NCBI RefSeq assembly: GCF_000787575.1
Contig: NW_012236529.1
Span: forward strand, 930,001 to 994,000
DNA from: Acytostelium subglobosum LB1
Lineage: Eukaryota; Evosea; Eumycetozoa; Acytosteliales; Acytosteliaceae
DNA: 64,000 nt
Direction of reading: 5' to 3'
This document shows, piece after piece, positions 31,420 through 43,054 of this stretch. The position numbers and the translations under genes were made by a program. The notes under the pieces were generated by a model. That model saw only the letters and a list, made by a program, of their open reading frames with translations. It made no database searches and was not told the DNA's origin. The first letter of the stretch is position 1. Each line of letters starts with the position of its first letter.

Positions 31420-33967
31420 TTATTTGAATGATACCTTGTCAGTAAAGGTGAATAGGTCTGGATTGAAATTCTTGCCATTAAAGAACTTCTTGTAGGATAC
31501 TGGATCGAGTCCATGTGTGATCAGTCCGGCAAATCTTGACAGGGCCACACATTGACGAGCGAGGGTGAATCGTCCAAGATTATAGGCATACTCAGCAATG
31601 TGAATGAATAGGTCTATATGAGTGTAGTTGATCATTGCCATTCTTCCACGTGTCTCTAACTCAAATGTTTTTGTCGCCATCTGCTTCTGCTTCTTCTTGG
31701 CCTCTGGTGACTTGGGCACGGTCATGTCTAGCAACGATGGGTCAAAGCCAGTGGACTTGACACATTCAATGTAGACCTCCATGCCCTTTTCATACTTTCC
31801 TGCACCACACATCATTCCAAGCGCAGTACCAGTGAGGAACATGGCACTGTGGAAGAATGGACGATCCGGTTTGTAGGTGGAGTGTATCAGGTTGCACAAT
31901 GAAGACAACTGGTTGATCACTGTTAAGTCCCTATTCTTGATGCGGTCGCGGTATTGATCAAAAGACGCGGCCAACTTCTGGCGTTGCTTGACGCTGTCTG
32001 GGTTCTCTGCTCTGTCCCACTCGCACAACTGGCATGAGCACTTGTCGATGGAGAATCCATTCTTTAAGGTCTCGCATCGCTCGGCGTACTCTTGTCCATT
32101 GTCCATATAGCATGAGAATAGCTGCTGGCCTGCCGTCAGGTTGCTGTTTGAGTAGATAAACATGAAGTCGCCAATGAAGAATCGAGAGACATTGTAAATG
32201 CATGAATGATTTAGGAGCGAGGGCAGTGGCCAGAGACCAACGATCTTGCTCATTGTGTTGGCCTGAATGTTCTCGTAGTCATCGGCAGTGAAGGCGTTGA
32301 ACTGCGTGATCCTCTTTGCCAACTCCTGACCAATCACTGGTGCACCTTCGAAACTGATTGTTGTAGGTGGCATAAACACGTCCAGTGGTGTGTTGTCAGC
32401 GCTAATCGCCTCTTTGCCATAATACAACAAAGAGAGTCGTTTTGAAATGCATGGATTTGCCTTTGCTTGAAGGACCGACAGTGAAGCAATCTTCAAATCA
32501 CTGTTCTTGAGCATTATCTTTGCAGACATGTCCATATATGGCCTGGAAAATGATGGAGTGATTGATTAGTTCGTTTGGATTGGTTGAGTGATTGTGCCGT
32601 TGATTCATTGAATGAATAACATACAATTCATCTGTTGGTTGACCTTTGAAGTATCCAACAGCCCTTGACGCGATGAGCAGTGTGCCTGCAGGGACGTCTT
32701 GGGTGAGGACAAGTCCACGACCCATGTCTGGCGTATCAATGATCTTGATAGGTCCAATGTATTCGGCACAGTCTGCATGACCCTCTGGTGAGAGTGTCTC
32801 GCGTATCTTCTTGTAGTTGTAATTAGCCTCGCGCAACTCTGATAGTCTGGTCGTGCACTTTTGAACTCCACTCTTGGCATCGTTATTCTTTGGTGCAATC
32901 TTGATAACTTGGCTGTAACGCTCGTTTGACAGGTCGTACAGCCCAAGCTCATAGTAACAACGTGCCAGACGTAGCAGGAGCTTCTCATTCTCGGGCGTTA
33001 TCTCCACAAGCTTCAGGCCCAGCAGGATACATTCATGGTAGTGCTTGAGTGCCAAGAGTGCCGCCATCTTGTTGTGTGACAATACAGAGTGTTGTGGGTC
33101 CAATGCCAGTCCTTGATTGTAGCTTGCCAATGCCTGATCGAATCTACCAGCATTGTATTGATCATTGCCCCGAAGGCGCCAACCATCCAGGTCCTTGGGG
33201 ATGTTGGACAGCATGGACACCTTCCACTCGGTGTTGAAGATGAGTGGATGGTTCGGGTCGTCGATCTTCTCGATCTCGATGGGGTCGTCCACACGGATGA
33301 CTATCTGGCCGCTCTTGGCATACTTGAGATAGGGCTCCTTGAGCGCCAACACAGTGCCTGGGAAGGCTAAGTCCAGGTGTTTGAATCCCTTGTCGCCACC
33401 AGCAGCACCTGGAACTACAAAGTTGTACACGATCAGGTAATGTGCTTCATCGCCTCCGTACTGATCGATCACCAGGAGTGAGATTGCGTTGACCTTGTAG
33501 GGAGGACAGATTGTGCGCAGGATCAGTACTTTGCCCTTGTGAACGGTCTCCACAAACATGTCGCGCATTCTCATTGGAGTCAACTCCATCACGTCCTGGG
33601 TGCATGGAACAGGCTTTGTTATACTGCTCTGGGTGGTAGTGGTAACAAAGGTACTAAAGCCTGGCATGTTCACGAGTGACTCTCGCTCGGCCATGAACCT
33701 GGTGATCTGTGCTTTGCGTGGCGGGATGGCACCCTGCTGTCCCTTCAACTCCTTCTGTTTGATATCAGTCTGCGACAATCCCTTTGTCAGAGTTGCCAAC
33801 TCCTGAAACACAGAATCAATCGGTTGTTTGCTCGAGGACATCAATTTCTCCAGCTCCCTCTGTATATCCTCTGTTGATGGTTGAGCCAAAGCCTGTTCCT
33901 TCTTCTCCTTTGTTCTTGTTCTAATACCTTTATCATCATTATTATTATTGTTATTATTGTTACTCAT
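31420..33967 (-). CDS. TPR-SET domain protein (SMYD-like)
   Basis: Two exons, 33967-32625 and 32542-31420, joined in phase 2, give 821 residues. An Asn run and basic N-terminus lead to an ordered region of unknown type at about 100-265. TPR repeats follow at about 275-385 (LRGNDQYNAGRFDQALASYNQGLALDP, split by GNDQYNAGRFDQALASYN spacing). A split SET domain spans about 425-640, starting GRGLVLTQDVPAGTLL, with the S-adenosylmethionine/active-site block LPSLLNHSCIYNVSRFFIGD and cysteine block CSCQLC. A helical C-terminal part completes it. TPR plus SET proteins methylate lysines in histones or other proteins; the target is unknown. The stop at 31420 follows directly from exon 2. A possible short final intron (donor after ACAAG near 31434) would change only the last residues to EIDQPEF. 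Confidence 0.85.
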
Positions 33968-34293
33968 ACTTTATATATACTTATGTGTAGTATCTCTATC
34001 AAGTATATGTTTGTGGACTTGAACGAATGAATGAAAAAAAAGGGTGAACATCACACTTTTGTCATCATTTGTTTGAATGACTCAAAGATAGAGATAATAA
34101 CATAATAATAATGAATGATTATATGTAGTATAAATAATAACTTAGTTTATTGGATGAACGGTTGTTAATCGTTTGGTCAGGTCAACACACTAATGTTGAC
34201 ATAAGGTAGCTTGAATGTATGAATGTATGATTGAATGAAGGCTAGGACAAGCAAGCTAGGGTGGTACGGAGTGGACTACTACTACTTCCTACT
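33968..34293. other. Intergenic spacer
   Basis: AT-rich spacer containing the TPR-SET upstream region and the 3' flank of the beta-helix gene. No gene seen. Confidence 0.6.
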
Positions 34294-36300
34294 TTAGACG
34301 ATGACAATGTCATCAAGGAAGAAGCTTGAACCTACAGCATCGGAACCGGTGAGCTCGATGAGGACGTAGGCTGTGGCAGCTGGAGCAGTGATGGTGGCAG
34401 TCTTTTGAGTCCAGGTGGTGGACAATGGGGACAGGGCAATACTGTTGGTCTGGAGGACGGACTGAGCGCTGTTCAACCACTTCATGGAGAGAGTTGGCTG
34501 GACGTTGGTGCCAGAGCCGAGACGAGCCCACAGGGAGACCGACTTGGAGCCAGCGGTGGCGGCGAAACCTGGGTAGTTGTTGGAGGTGACTCCCCAACCC
34601 CATGGATCAGTGACGGTGACCAAGAGAGACTTGGCGCCAGAGTGCTTCTGGGCGGTGGACTGAGCAACGCTGGCAGAGTACCAGCTGACCCATTGACCGA
34701 TGGATCCCTCCAAGGTGGCGGTGTTGGCGTCGAGGATGTTGGAGGTCTGAGTTGGAGTTGGAGTAGAGGTCTGGGTTGGAGTTGGAGTGGTGGTTTGAGT
34801 TGGAGTTGGAGTGGAGGTCTGGGTTGGAGTTGGGGTGGTAGTCTGGGTTGGTGTTGGAGTGGTGGTCTGGGTTGGGGTTGGAGTGGCACCGTTGACTGTG
34901 CTACCGGCGTCCTGGTTGTATGGGGCGGCACGCCACTGGGTGAAGGACAGGTTCATGTCGGTGTCGTGGGGCATGAATCTCCAGTTGCCAAAGTAGGCGT
35001 TGTTTCTCCAGATGTTGCTCTGGCTGAAGGTGATGGCGTCCTGGATCTTGGTGCCGAGGTATGGCGAGTTGGCTGGGTAGGTGCCCCAGTTGGAGAAGAC
35101 AGCCTGGCGACCGCAGATTCCGTTGGTGCAGTTGACCGAGGCAGCGTCGAAGCGGAACTGGTTGTTCTCGATCTTGATGTTCTGGGTCTTGTAGCGGAAG
35201 CCCCAGGTGTTGTTGAACAATGGGCAGCCGTTGGTGGTGTCAAACTCCTCGTTGGGGCGGCAGAAACGGTCGGCGTTCTCCCAAAGGACGATGCCGTCCC
35301 AGTTGTTCTCGAACAGGTTGTTGGAGATCTCAGACTGGACGTAGAGGTTGCCGGCGCGTGCGTCGCCACCGGACTCGGAGATGTAGATGGCACCCTCGGG
35401 GAAGTTGTCGCCAGCGGTAGCGCGGTGCTTGCCGTTGACGATGTTGTTCCTGCGGAAGGTGTTGTTGCGGATGGCAAAGTTGTAGCTGACCTCGTAGAAG
35501 ATGGCCATGCCGTCGTTGTTCTCGATCAAGTTGTTCTCGAACAGGAACATGGCGTTGTTGTTGTCGGCCCACAGACCTGGTCCACGATTGTCGTGGACCC
35601 AGTTGTAGGTGACGACGGCTCCGTGCACATCCCAGAACTTGCCACCACCAGTGCAGCCACATCCATCACGGAGCTTCTCCCAGTCGTCGACGTTGTTGCC
35701 AACGATCTCGTTGTATGAGAGGACGACGTTGCGGATTCCCTCTGGGGCGTACGAGCTGAAACCGTACTGGCCGTTGTTCTGGAGACAGTTGTAGCGGGTC
35801 ACAGAGTTGGAGCCGAGGAAGATTCCAGCACCATCATTGTCGTGGACCCAGTTGTACTCGATGGTCCAGCCAGTGCCGTAGTCGTGGTTGACGGTACCCT
35901 CATCGTTGTTGGACTTGCCAGTGCCAAAGTTTCTGATCTCGAGGTAGCGGATGGTGACGTTGACGGCGGGTTGGGTGAAGGCGTACAAGTTGAGGTTGCG
36001 GCCGTCGAGGATGGCGCCTGGAGCACCGATGAACTTGGTGTTGTCGCCGGGGATGATCTGGGCGTAGAGGTCGCTGCCGGGGGTGTGGACACCTGGGGCA
36101 AACCAGAAGGTCTTGCCTGGCTGGTTCCAGTTGACGTTGGAGTTGTCGCCGGCTGGAACGGTGATGGCGCCGGTGGGGGCGGTGGTGGGACCGCCTCTGA
36201 GCAAGGCGCTACCACAGATGGCTGCTGGTGATGTTGTGGGCCATGCGTTGACGGCGGCCACAACTGCACAAAGTACTACAAGTTGGTATGCAATACGCAT
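34294..36300 (-). CDS. Secreted right-handed beta-helix protein with TPTPTQT linker and C-terminal carbohydrate-binding-like domain
   Basis: Single exon, 668 residues, notably GC-rich. Signal peptide MRIAYQLVVLCAVVAAVNA. Residues about 30-460 are a pectate-lyase-like parallel beta helix, with repeated turns such as GTGWTIEYNWVHDNDGAGIF, VVTYNWVHDNRGPGLWADNN, LFENNLIENNDGMAIFYE and NIKIENNQFRFD. A Pro/Thr/Gln linker of about 45 residues (TPTPTQT units) follows. The last about 145 residues form a jelly-roll like CBM4/9 or similar: GSIGQWVSWYSASVAQSTAQ, KSLLVTVTDPWGWGV and SSFFLDDIVIV. The layout is that of secreted polysaccharide-degrading enzymes, more familiar in bacteria. A role in digesting or remodelling an extracellular polysaccharide is likely, but I see no assigned catalytic residues. 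The signal peptide and Pro/Thr linker support extracellular location. Confidence 0.8.
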   Translation of the reverse strand: MRIAYQLVVLCAVVAAVNAWPTTSPAAICGSALLRGGPTTAPTGAITVPAGDNSNVNWNQPGKTFWFAPGVHTPGSDLYAQIIPGDNTKFIGAPGAILDGRNLNLYAFTQPAVNVTIRYLEIRNFGTGKSNNDEGTVNHDYGTGWTIEYNWVHDNDGAGIFLGSNSVTRYNCLQNNGQYGFSSYAPEGIRNVVLSYNEIVGNNVDDWEKLRDGCGCTGGGKFWDVHGAVVTYNWVHDNRGPGLWADNNNAMFLFENNLIENNDGMAIFYEVSYNFAIRNNTFRRNNIVNGKHRATAGDNFPEGAIYISESGGDARAGNLYVQSEISNNLFENNWDGIVLWENADRFCRPNEEFDTTNGCPLFNNTWGFRYKTQNIKIENNQFRFDAASVNCTNGICGRQAVFSNWGTYPANSPYLGTKIQDAITFSQSNIWRNNAYFGNWRFMPHDTDMNLSFTQWRAAPYNQDAGSTVNGATPTPTQTTTPTPTQTTTPTPTQTSTPTPTQTTTPTPTQTSTPTPTQTSNILDANTATLEGSIGQWVSWYSASVAQSTAQKHSGAKSLLVTVTDPWGWGVTSNNYPGFAATAGSKSVSLWARLGSGTNVQPTLSMKWLNSAQSVLQTNSIALSPLSTTWTQKTATITAPAATAYVLIELTGSDAVGSSFFLDDIVIV

Positions 36301-38062
36301 ATTTGATTGATCTTATATGTATATGTATCTGATGAAGTTGAGAATGATGTATTCGTCGACTGATCAGTGTGCCCTTTTATAGTGAGTGTGTTAGTGAGTG
36401 CCAATGGAACGGGCGTGTAATCCTTCCGCGGACTGTCCATACAACCCCCCAGCGCCACTAACACGCCCATGCCAATGTGCGTTCACTCACGACAAGACGC
36501 GTCCAAGGTGTTGGCAACACCAGGCACGGACCTGTAGGCGAGATATTTTTGGTGATGAACCCATCTAAACAAGCAAGGAAGGCGCGCTCCGGTGATGCCT
36601 CAAGGTTGGTTGGACCCTCTTCATGAAGCCATCACAAAGACCGTCCGCACCACCACTCGTGAATTCATGTGTTGCGCTGATTCATGAAGCTTTAGACTTG
36701 ATCTGCGCAGTTGGTCTTGCATAATGATCATTGAGTCTAATCGACGGGTACATGTACCACAGAGATATTATGATAATCAATCAATATCAAAATGTCAGGT
36801 TAGAGGAGACCCTGCGAAGCACTTCGAGGCATGCTTCCACGGCGAAGTGTTAAATTTGGGTTGACCGCTGCGTCGCCTCACATTTTCAAACAGCGAACAT
36901 CAAAATATCTTCTGTCTGGTCTTAATTGTGTGTGTATGCGAAGCCCTGAAGTCCAAACAGCATGTATGACCATGGTCATTCGTATGCGTTGGTCCACCAA
37001 TCGTCAAAGGACGTTTTCGCGCATCGACTGACTGAATCTCAACATCTACAGATGGGGCACCATGTCCAGTCTTGGGCAAATATTATTAATCACGATGAGT
37101 AAGTGGAGTGGGTTGTGTTGATCAGACGGGCAAAGGCAGACAATGGTAAATGGCTTTGTGTATGGGTTGGTGGACTTCATACTTCTTGTAATTTGCTGGT
37201 CATGAAGGTAGTTAAGTCGGTAAGGTGAGCTTGACTTTACTAAATGATCGTTGTTTTGCTTGTTGAATCTGATGAGACGCATACTGATGATTGTAAATCG
37301 AAGGGTAAGGTAACATGAGAATACATTACCCAGGGCCCATTCATTAGAAACCTTACAGGTTTCATTCCGACCATCACCATCAACTAAAAGTGACTGTTTG
37401 GTTTGGATATCAGGCCCAACATTAAAGACTAATATTGGTAATAGCATCAGGAATTCGCACATCTTGGTTGTGCCAAGATTGTGAGAATGACACCAAGGTG
37501 CGAGAGAATGAAATTCCCTGGCCAACCCATTATTAGATGGGCTGCCAAGTTGATATTGGGCTACTCTTTTATGGCCGACGTAGCATTACATGAGGGTTGG
37601 ATGGATAGATGAATGGATGGAGGTCTTGATAGATTGATTGATGGATGGATTGATTGATTGATGGGTGGAAGGTTGGTTGGATTAGTGGTTGGATTTAGTG
37701 ATTGAAACTGTTTAATAGATGGCTGTCAGATGTCAATCAATGTGACTCGAGTGGATATAAATAGATTGGTCCAATAATTAAACTTAAAATATATATCATT
37801 CTTGAAGAACAAAGGTAAGTATATTTGATCAACAAAAGGTATGTTATATTCTTGGAAATAGTCCTAATTTTGTATATATATAATTATATTATTATTAAAT
37901 ATATAATTAATAAGTAAGTTTGAAATATATATCAATTATTCCTATTAAATAATTAATTAACATTGTAATGTTTGAATAAATAAAACAATATAATTATTAT
38001 TCATCAATTTACAATATTAGGATGAGGGTAATGTTGTCAGTTTATTTTATTATTATTATCAT
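36301..38062. other. Long intergenic region
   Basis: About 1.76 kb. The first 400 bases, upstream of the beta-helix gene, are GC-richer and should be its promoter. Around 36805-36850 there is a short imperfect inverted sequence around GAAGCACTTC. From 37600 onwards TTGA/GGAT repeats and then very AT-rich DNA lead to the 3' end of the membrane protein gene. An open frame of 159 residues at 37046-37525 (minus) has no recognisable domain and I do not call it. Confidence 0.5.
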
Positions 38063-39699
38063 TTATCTGTTGACCAGGAAGTAGACATTGTTTTGCATCA
38101 TCATAAAGGTGACGGGCAGGAGTAGGGCGCTAAAATTACAGTACATCATCAATCTGACGTTGTTCTTGAGTGAGATCATTGGATGGTTGATTACAGACAG
38201 GTGGAAGTACACCTGGAACATATATCGAATCACCAGGAATGACATATACGTGAAGAAACTACTGAACAACGAGTATATCAGCAACCAAATATATGCATTC
38301 TCTGACAACAATGAATAGGCATAGTAATCCGACACATGGCTCCATCTAATACCAATAGTGAACACCATGTAGAACAATGGAACTCCACAGTAACTATGTT
38401 GGATTGAATGATTGAGTGAGTATATGTATGGGGGGAACCGGAATAATTCCTTGACAGACTAACTTACCACAAACATGTGAAGAAGAATCTGTCGACTACA
38501 CGGGTCTTGTGCTCATCACGCTCGACAGAGACTGGGAAGAACCAACCGAGGAAGCCATAGATGATCTTGTCTCCTAGATGGGTGCTGTTGAACCAGTCTT
38601 CTTGATCAACTTTGTCCAACTTTTGTTTGATCATGGTGCGCCACTCCCAATACTTCTCAGTCATAAACAGTGGATATCTGAATAATACAATGATCTTGAG
38701 TGCAAGGAGGATGTAGAATGTCATGGGCAGGATGCGAATGAACATGTAGCACATCACCAACTCGGAGATGGTCTCCACCCAGTAGCAGATCACATTGTGT
38801 GTGCCCTTGGGCGTGTTGTTACGCGTGATGCTCACCAGGCCCTGGCACAGCAGGAACATGAGCAGGTAGTAGATTACTCCGACGATCAGCTGGTACGTGG
38901 GGAATGAGAACAGGATGACAAAGGTCATCGAGATGGCCAGCACAAGCAGGCAGAGGAAGATGAACAGGACATACTTTCCAAATGGACGGTTGAGTTTGGA
39001 TGTGAAGCGATCCTTGGAGCGGATGTAGATGATGGCGGGCAGCACCAGCAGACTCAGGATGGGGATGATCAGGATGTAGCCGGGAATTGGATACCATCTG
39101 GAATTGACCAGTTGGCATATTAGGGAGAAGGTCAGCGAGCAGAGGAACGTGTGGATGAAGATAGGTGAGATGTGCTTGTAGTCCTTGATGAAGGCGCCCG
39201 CCCAGCCCAGATGGAAGATGGACGTGGACAGCGCCACAGCGGGGATGTAGACAATGTTGTAGACCCAGTTCATGAGGAATCCGTTGGAGATGGGTCCAAC
39301 CGGGATGAGCATGATCAGATAGGTGGTGATCATCGGCACGAATATACATTGCAACACCGAGAGGATTGAGTTGCTAAAGTGATGCACGATCACTTTTGAG
39401 GGCTTGTCTGGGGGCAGGAAGAATACCTTGGGGTTGGCATCGTAGTGGACGTGTCGCTCGTTGGACGCGTGGAAGGGGCTGGGCTCGTGGGGCACCTGAA
39501 GTTGATCGCCATTGCCAACCATCATTGGTGTGTCATTTTGCTGTTGCTGCTGCTGGTCATACTGTTGGCCATTATGGTCAATTGTTGTAATTTGTGGAAT
39601 CTCGAGACTTGACGTGGAGTGATGCTGTTGCTGTTGGTAGTGTGGCTGAGGGATGTCGAGCGTCGATTGGGACGGTCCCCTTTCATTGATTGTTGACAT
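38063..39699 (-). CDS. Multi-pass membrane protein of unknown family
   Basis: Two exons, 39699-38468 and 38393-38063, joined in phase 2, give 520 residues. The first about 100 residues are Gln/His/Ser-rich and cytosolic-looking. Roughly ten or more hydrophobic segments follow, including ISNGFLMNWVYNIVYIPAVA, YVLFIFLCLLVLAISMTFVI, YQLIVGVIYYLLMFLLCQG and, in exon 2, AYIWLLIYSLFSSFFTYMSF. A charged loop after the seventh or so segment carries KYWEWRTMIKQKLDKVDQED and SVERDEHKTRVVDRFFF. No transporter signature was recognised, and there is no signal peptide. The family is probably conserved in dictyostelids, but I cannot name it. The intron contains the GGAATAATTCC palindrome. Confidence 0.7.
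38440..38450. repeat. Intronic palindrome GGAATAATTCC
   Basis: Perfect 5-bp inverted repeat with a single-base centre, in the only intron of the multi-pass membrane protein gene. Confidence 0.75.
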
Positions 39700-41232
39700 T
39701 GTGTATGATCCTGTTGTTGTCTGATTGATTGATTGGGAATAATGTACAATTGTTGTGGATTGATGTAAATCTAACTGGAACTATTACTACTACTGATTGA
39801 TCAATCAAGGAGGAGGAATAAAGATAGAGTTAGATTATTGTTGTCCACATGGAAATTGACGTACATGGACTGAATGAATGACAAGTATAATGATGAATGA
39901 ATGTGAGTGATGGCGAGGTGGTCATCAGCTGATGATGTTAAGAGATTGATTGATTGATTGATTGAATGAATGAAGTGAGTGGATGGATGGATGGATGAGG
40001 TGTGATGTAACTAGCCAGATATCTAGTACATAAGTGAGAGTGACACACGATATATAAGTTAAGATGTCACATCACACATCATCATAATCATAACCTTGAG
40101 TGAGTATGTATTCCTGTGGTTGATTGATTGATGGATGGATGGATGAATGGATGGATGTCTGTATGTCTGATGCTGAAGTTGGTGGATGCTAAAGTAATTA
40201 CAAATTAGTGGAAGCACTTATACATTGATTATCATTATAATGTATACATCATAATATAAAGACTGGATTGATTAATTGATTGTTTGATTGATTGGATTGT
40301 TGGATTGGATGGTTGGATGTCCAGGTAAGGGTAGGGTAGGATAGGGTAAAGGTATTGTTGTTGGGGTGGCGTGTGTTCTTAAGACATCTGGTTGTGTTAG
40401 CGGAGGGGTGGACACTCAATCACTCCCACGCACACACTCGATAAATCATACTGATCATCGTACCTAAGGAAGGAAAGTGGTGTGCTGATGTGTATGTCTA
40501 TGTGCAGAAAGTCCGTCATACCATCCTCTATTTGTAGGTGATCTGTATATTAGTATGATATGATAGAGTGGAGTGAGTGAGTGAGTGATGTCAGACTTTA
40601 GAGGTGATGGTCTGGTCACCCTCTTCTTGATACATCAATCACTCAAACTTTATCCATCTTCATTCATTCATTCATTCATTCATTCATTCATCAATACCAA
40701 ACAATCAATCAAACAACACCATCATCGGTTCAAGCCAGGTCAGGTCAGGTCATGTCAGGTCAGTTCAGCTCCCCTCGGCTCACTCCATCTGATGAATCAC
40801 ACTCACACACGATCATTCTGTTGACAATCTGCTTGCTTGCTACTCAACAACAACATCAACGACCATCTACAACATTAGTTAGTTTGTTAATATATTGTTA
40901 TTGTTGTTGTCAATGTGGTGATCGTCACCTGATCCAAGCCGTACGCATCATATAATGGCACTACTCCTACATACCGGTAAACAGTGTGTGTATGTATGTA
41001 TGCATGTATGATTGATTGATTGTCAAGCGTGATTGTCAGGTGATCGTGTGGTCATGTGATGGTTGGACCAGCACACACTCACACATTGATGGGGCGTCAT
41101 TCCATTAAACTCACATGGATCAATCATGCAACACTTCACTACATCGATTGATGATTGATTGATAGATAGATAGAAATGTAGTGTAAGTGGGTTATGATGT
41201 TAATTATTACATTACATTGTGTTTATTAATTA
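39700..41232. other. Long simple-repeat-rich intergenic region
   Basis: About 1.5 kb dominated by TTGA, GGAT, GAGT and (CATT)n runs; the CATT run is at about 40661-40690. A GTCAG/GGTCA-rich patch lies at about 40735-40765. No convincing gene on either strand. It should contain the promoter of the membrane protein gene at its left end. Confidence 0.5.
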
Positions 41233-41400
41233 TTAATAGGATTTGAATCTGCGCAGATGGCGTGGAGGGATAGGACTGGACTGACGAAGGGGCGTCTCGT
41301 AGGGACCAGCCACAACGAATGGTGCATTGTCTTCAATCAAAAGAGGGTTGTATGTGATTTTGTAATGATTGGAATCAACAACAGATGAGTACTCTCTCGA
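41233..41400 (-). other. Candidate orphan terminal exon
   Basis: On the minus strand a non-repetitive open frame of 55 codons ends in TAA at 41235-41233 (…EDNAPFVVAGPYETPLRQ, then SPIPPRHLRRFKSY). It is more coding-like than the surrounding repeats. It has no in-frame ATG, so it would need an upstream exon; several AG acceptors lie at its 5' edge. It cannot be spliced to the malonyl-CoA decarboxylase gene upstream without passing that gene's stop codon. Possible parts: the last exon of a small unannotated gene, or chance. Confidence 0.3.
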
Positions 41401-41529
41401 TCACGGAGTGAGCGAGTGATGGAATGAATGGTTTGATCATCTGATCAGATGTTGGGTACGACACTCCATGCCACGCCATGATGGTCCATGTTCAAAATAT
41501 TGAACGTTTGTGTGATTGATTGATTGTAC

Positions 41530-43054
41530 TCATATGGTAATGTTTAGTTGGTGGGCCAGTTGATTCAATGGGTCTTGATGTATGATGGTGCCATTCTGTT
41601 TGTAGTTTTGAGAGTTGGCCTTCTTGACATCTGGCTGATAGAGATAGTTGATCATTATACCATAACTCTCATTCAATCTGTGCTCAGACATATCACCACG
41701 CCAATTAAGTCTATACACCGATGCTCCATTCTTCAGATGGAAGTTACATACAGGGTCCATGGCCTTATTATTCCTCTTCTTCTCCGTCATTATATACCTT
41801 ATTATTTTGGGTGTTTGATGGGGATGAGTCAGTTAGAGGGTTCGTGAACCCAGCATCCATCTCCGAACTGATCAGTTTAAACATACCGCAGGCAACTGGA
41901 CAACAGTGCAAACTTGTAACTCTCCAGGTTGTTAAATGTGACAGCCGCCAATAAATCCTGTGGAAACATTGTTTGATTGGGTGAGTGAGTGATGGAATGG
42001 TTCCAGGGTAATGGAGTACATACTGTGGTTGGTTGGTCGGACACTGCACGTCGCTTTAGGTAGTTCTTGAAGTTTGGTATTGGTGAAAGTGTACAGAAGT
42101 TCTTGATTGATGGATTGATCATTAGGTATTCGGTGGCCTTGCCTATTAGTAGATGGCCAAGGTCAACATTCTTCAGACCAGAGTGTAGTGATGAGATAGA
42201 GTAGAACATCGCCGAGTCAATCTTGGTCAGATCCACATGTGGACTGTTTATAACATCCATGTTGCTGGCAATGCCCTCGGTCAATGCGATGTACAGTGAC
42301 ATTAGCGGGAGCATGGGCAATCGTCGATGGAATAGTACCAGACACAAACGTCCAGGTCGAATACGATCAAAGATTCCCTTGGGATCAGAGTATGGGTGCA
42401 CGGCCTCATGCTCAATCAATCGTTTCAAGATGGTTGGATGTGTGAACATTGGGTCGATTGGCTGGCAGATCAGGTCGTCGCCCGCCAGCTCACCCTTGAG
42501 GAATGATTGTAAGGCGTCGTCCAGACGAATAAGGTCATCGCTGAGTGGTCCGAATGATTGTGCATTATACAGATCCTTCCTAATATCCAATATCGTCTCT
42601 AATGCATCACCATCGCTTGCCTCTGTCTTTAACTTGTTGACAAAGTTTGCATCAAGTGTTGCGCCATCAGGACCTCTTTGAATGAATGGAGCAATGAACT
42701 GTTGAATAGCTTTCTTTCTCTCGTCCTACATGAGCGCGCATGGCAGGAGAGGTGTTAGGTCAGGTCAGGCCGGTCACATGTTCGTAGACAAACACAACAT
42801 ACATAATGAGTAGACATTGTTGGTGTTGCTTTGCGAGGATAGTTCGAGAGGAAGGTCTTGAGATCAGGTTGACGTCCAGAGGAGGTACAATACATCATAG
42901 TCTGATGATGTTTAATTGACCATTTGGCATGTGTAACTGATGTAGTAGTTGTTGTTGACCAAACAAGCTTGTTGGATGACTGAAGTAAGATTGATGATCC
43001 TGATGTTGTTGATGTTGCTCTGGAAAGCAATCTATATGCTGTGGTTGTGATCAT
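41530..43054 (-). CDS. mlycd: Malonyl-CoA decarboxylase
   Basis: Four exons, 43054-42803, 42725-42024, 41957-41887 and 41797-41530, give 430 residues. The Ser/Thr/Arg-rich, acid-free N-terminus (MITTTAYRLLSRATSTTSG) looks like a mitochondrial presequence. The helical domain runs through exon 2. The acetyltransferase-like catalytic domain has the family blocks HPTILKRLIEHEAVHPYSD, RPGRLCLVLFHRRLPMLPL, YIALTEGIASNMDVI, FYSISSLHSGLKNVDLG, FCTLSPIPNF, then DPVCNFHLKNGASVYRLNW and SYGIMINYLY. The histidine and serine in HEAVH and LSPIP match the catalytic region known for the family. The enzyme converts malonyl-CoA to acetyl-CoA, relieving inhibition of fatty acid import and oxidation. The C-terminus (LNITI) has no peroxisomal SKL. 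Intron 2 carries a TGGAA-TGG-TTCCA palindrome. Confidence 0.9.
41993..42005. repeat. Intronic palindrome TGGAATGGTTCCA
   Basis: 5-bp inverted repeat with 3-base centre, in intron 2 of the malonyl-CoA decarboxylase gene, next to a GAGTGAGTGAG run (CTCACTCACTC in sense). Confidence 0.8.

Noticed and set aside
34405-35718. 437-codon open frame on the plus strand
   Set aside because: It is the antisense of the beta-helix gene. Its Gly/Val/Trp-rich repeats are the complement of the Thr/Pro/Asn-rich coding strand, and the minus strand has the signal peptide and domains.
37046-37525. 159-residue open frame on the minus strand
   Set aside because: No recognisable domain, membrane pattern or splice support, and composition like the surrounding spacer. 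Not safe to call.
39950-40700. Regular short repeats resembling an array
   Set aside because: They are 4-base microsatellites (TTGA, GGAT, CATT), not spaced direct repeats. CRISPR arrays are not expected in a eukaryotic nuclear genome.
41530-41535. Joining malonyl-CoA decarboxylase to the downstream open stretch at 41233-41400
   Set aside because: The TGA stop precedes the only usable GT donor, so no frame-keeping splice exists, and the decarboxylase domain is already complete.
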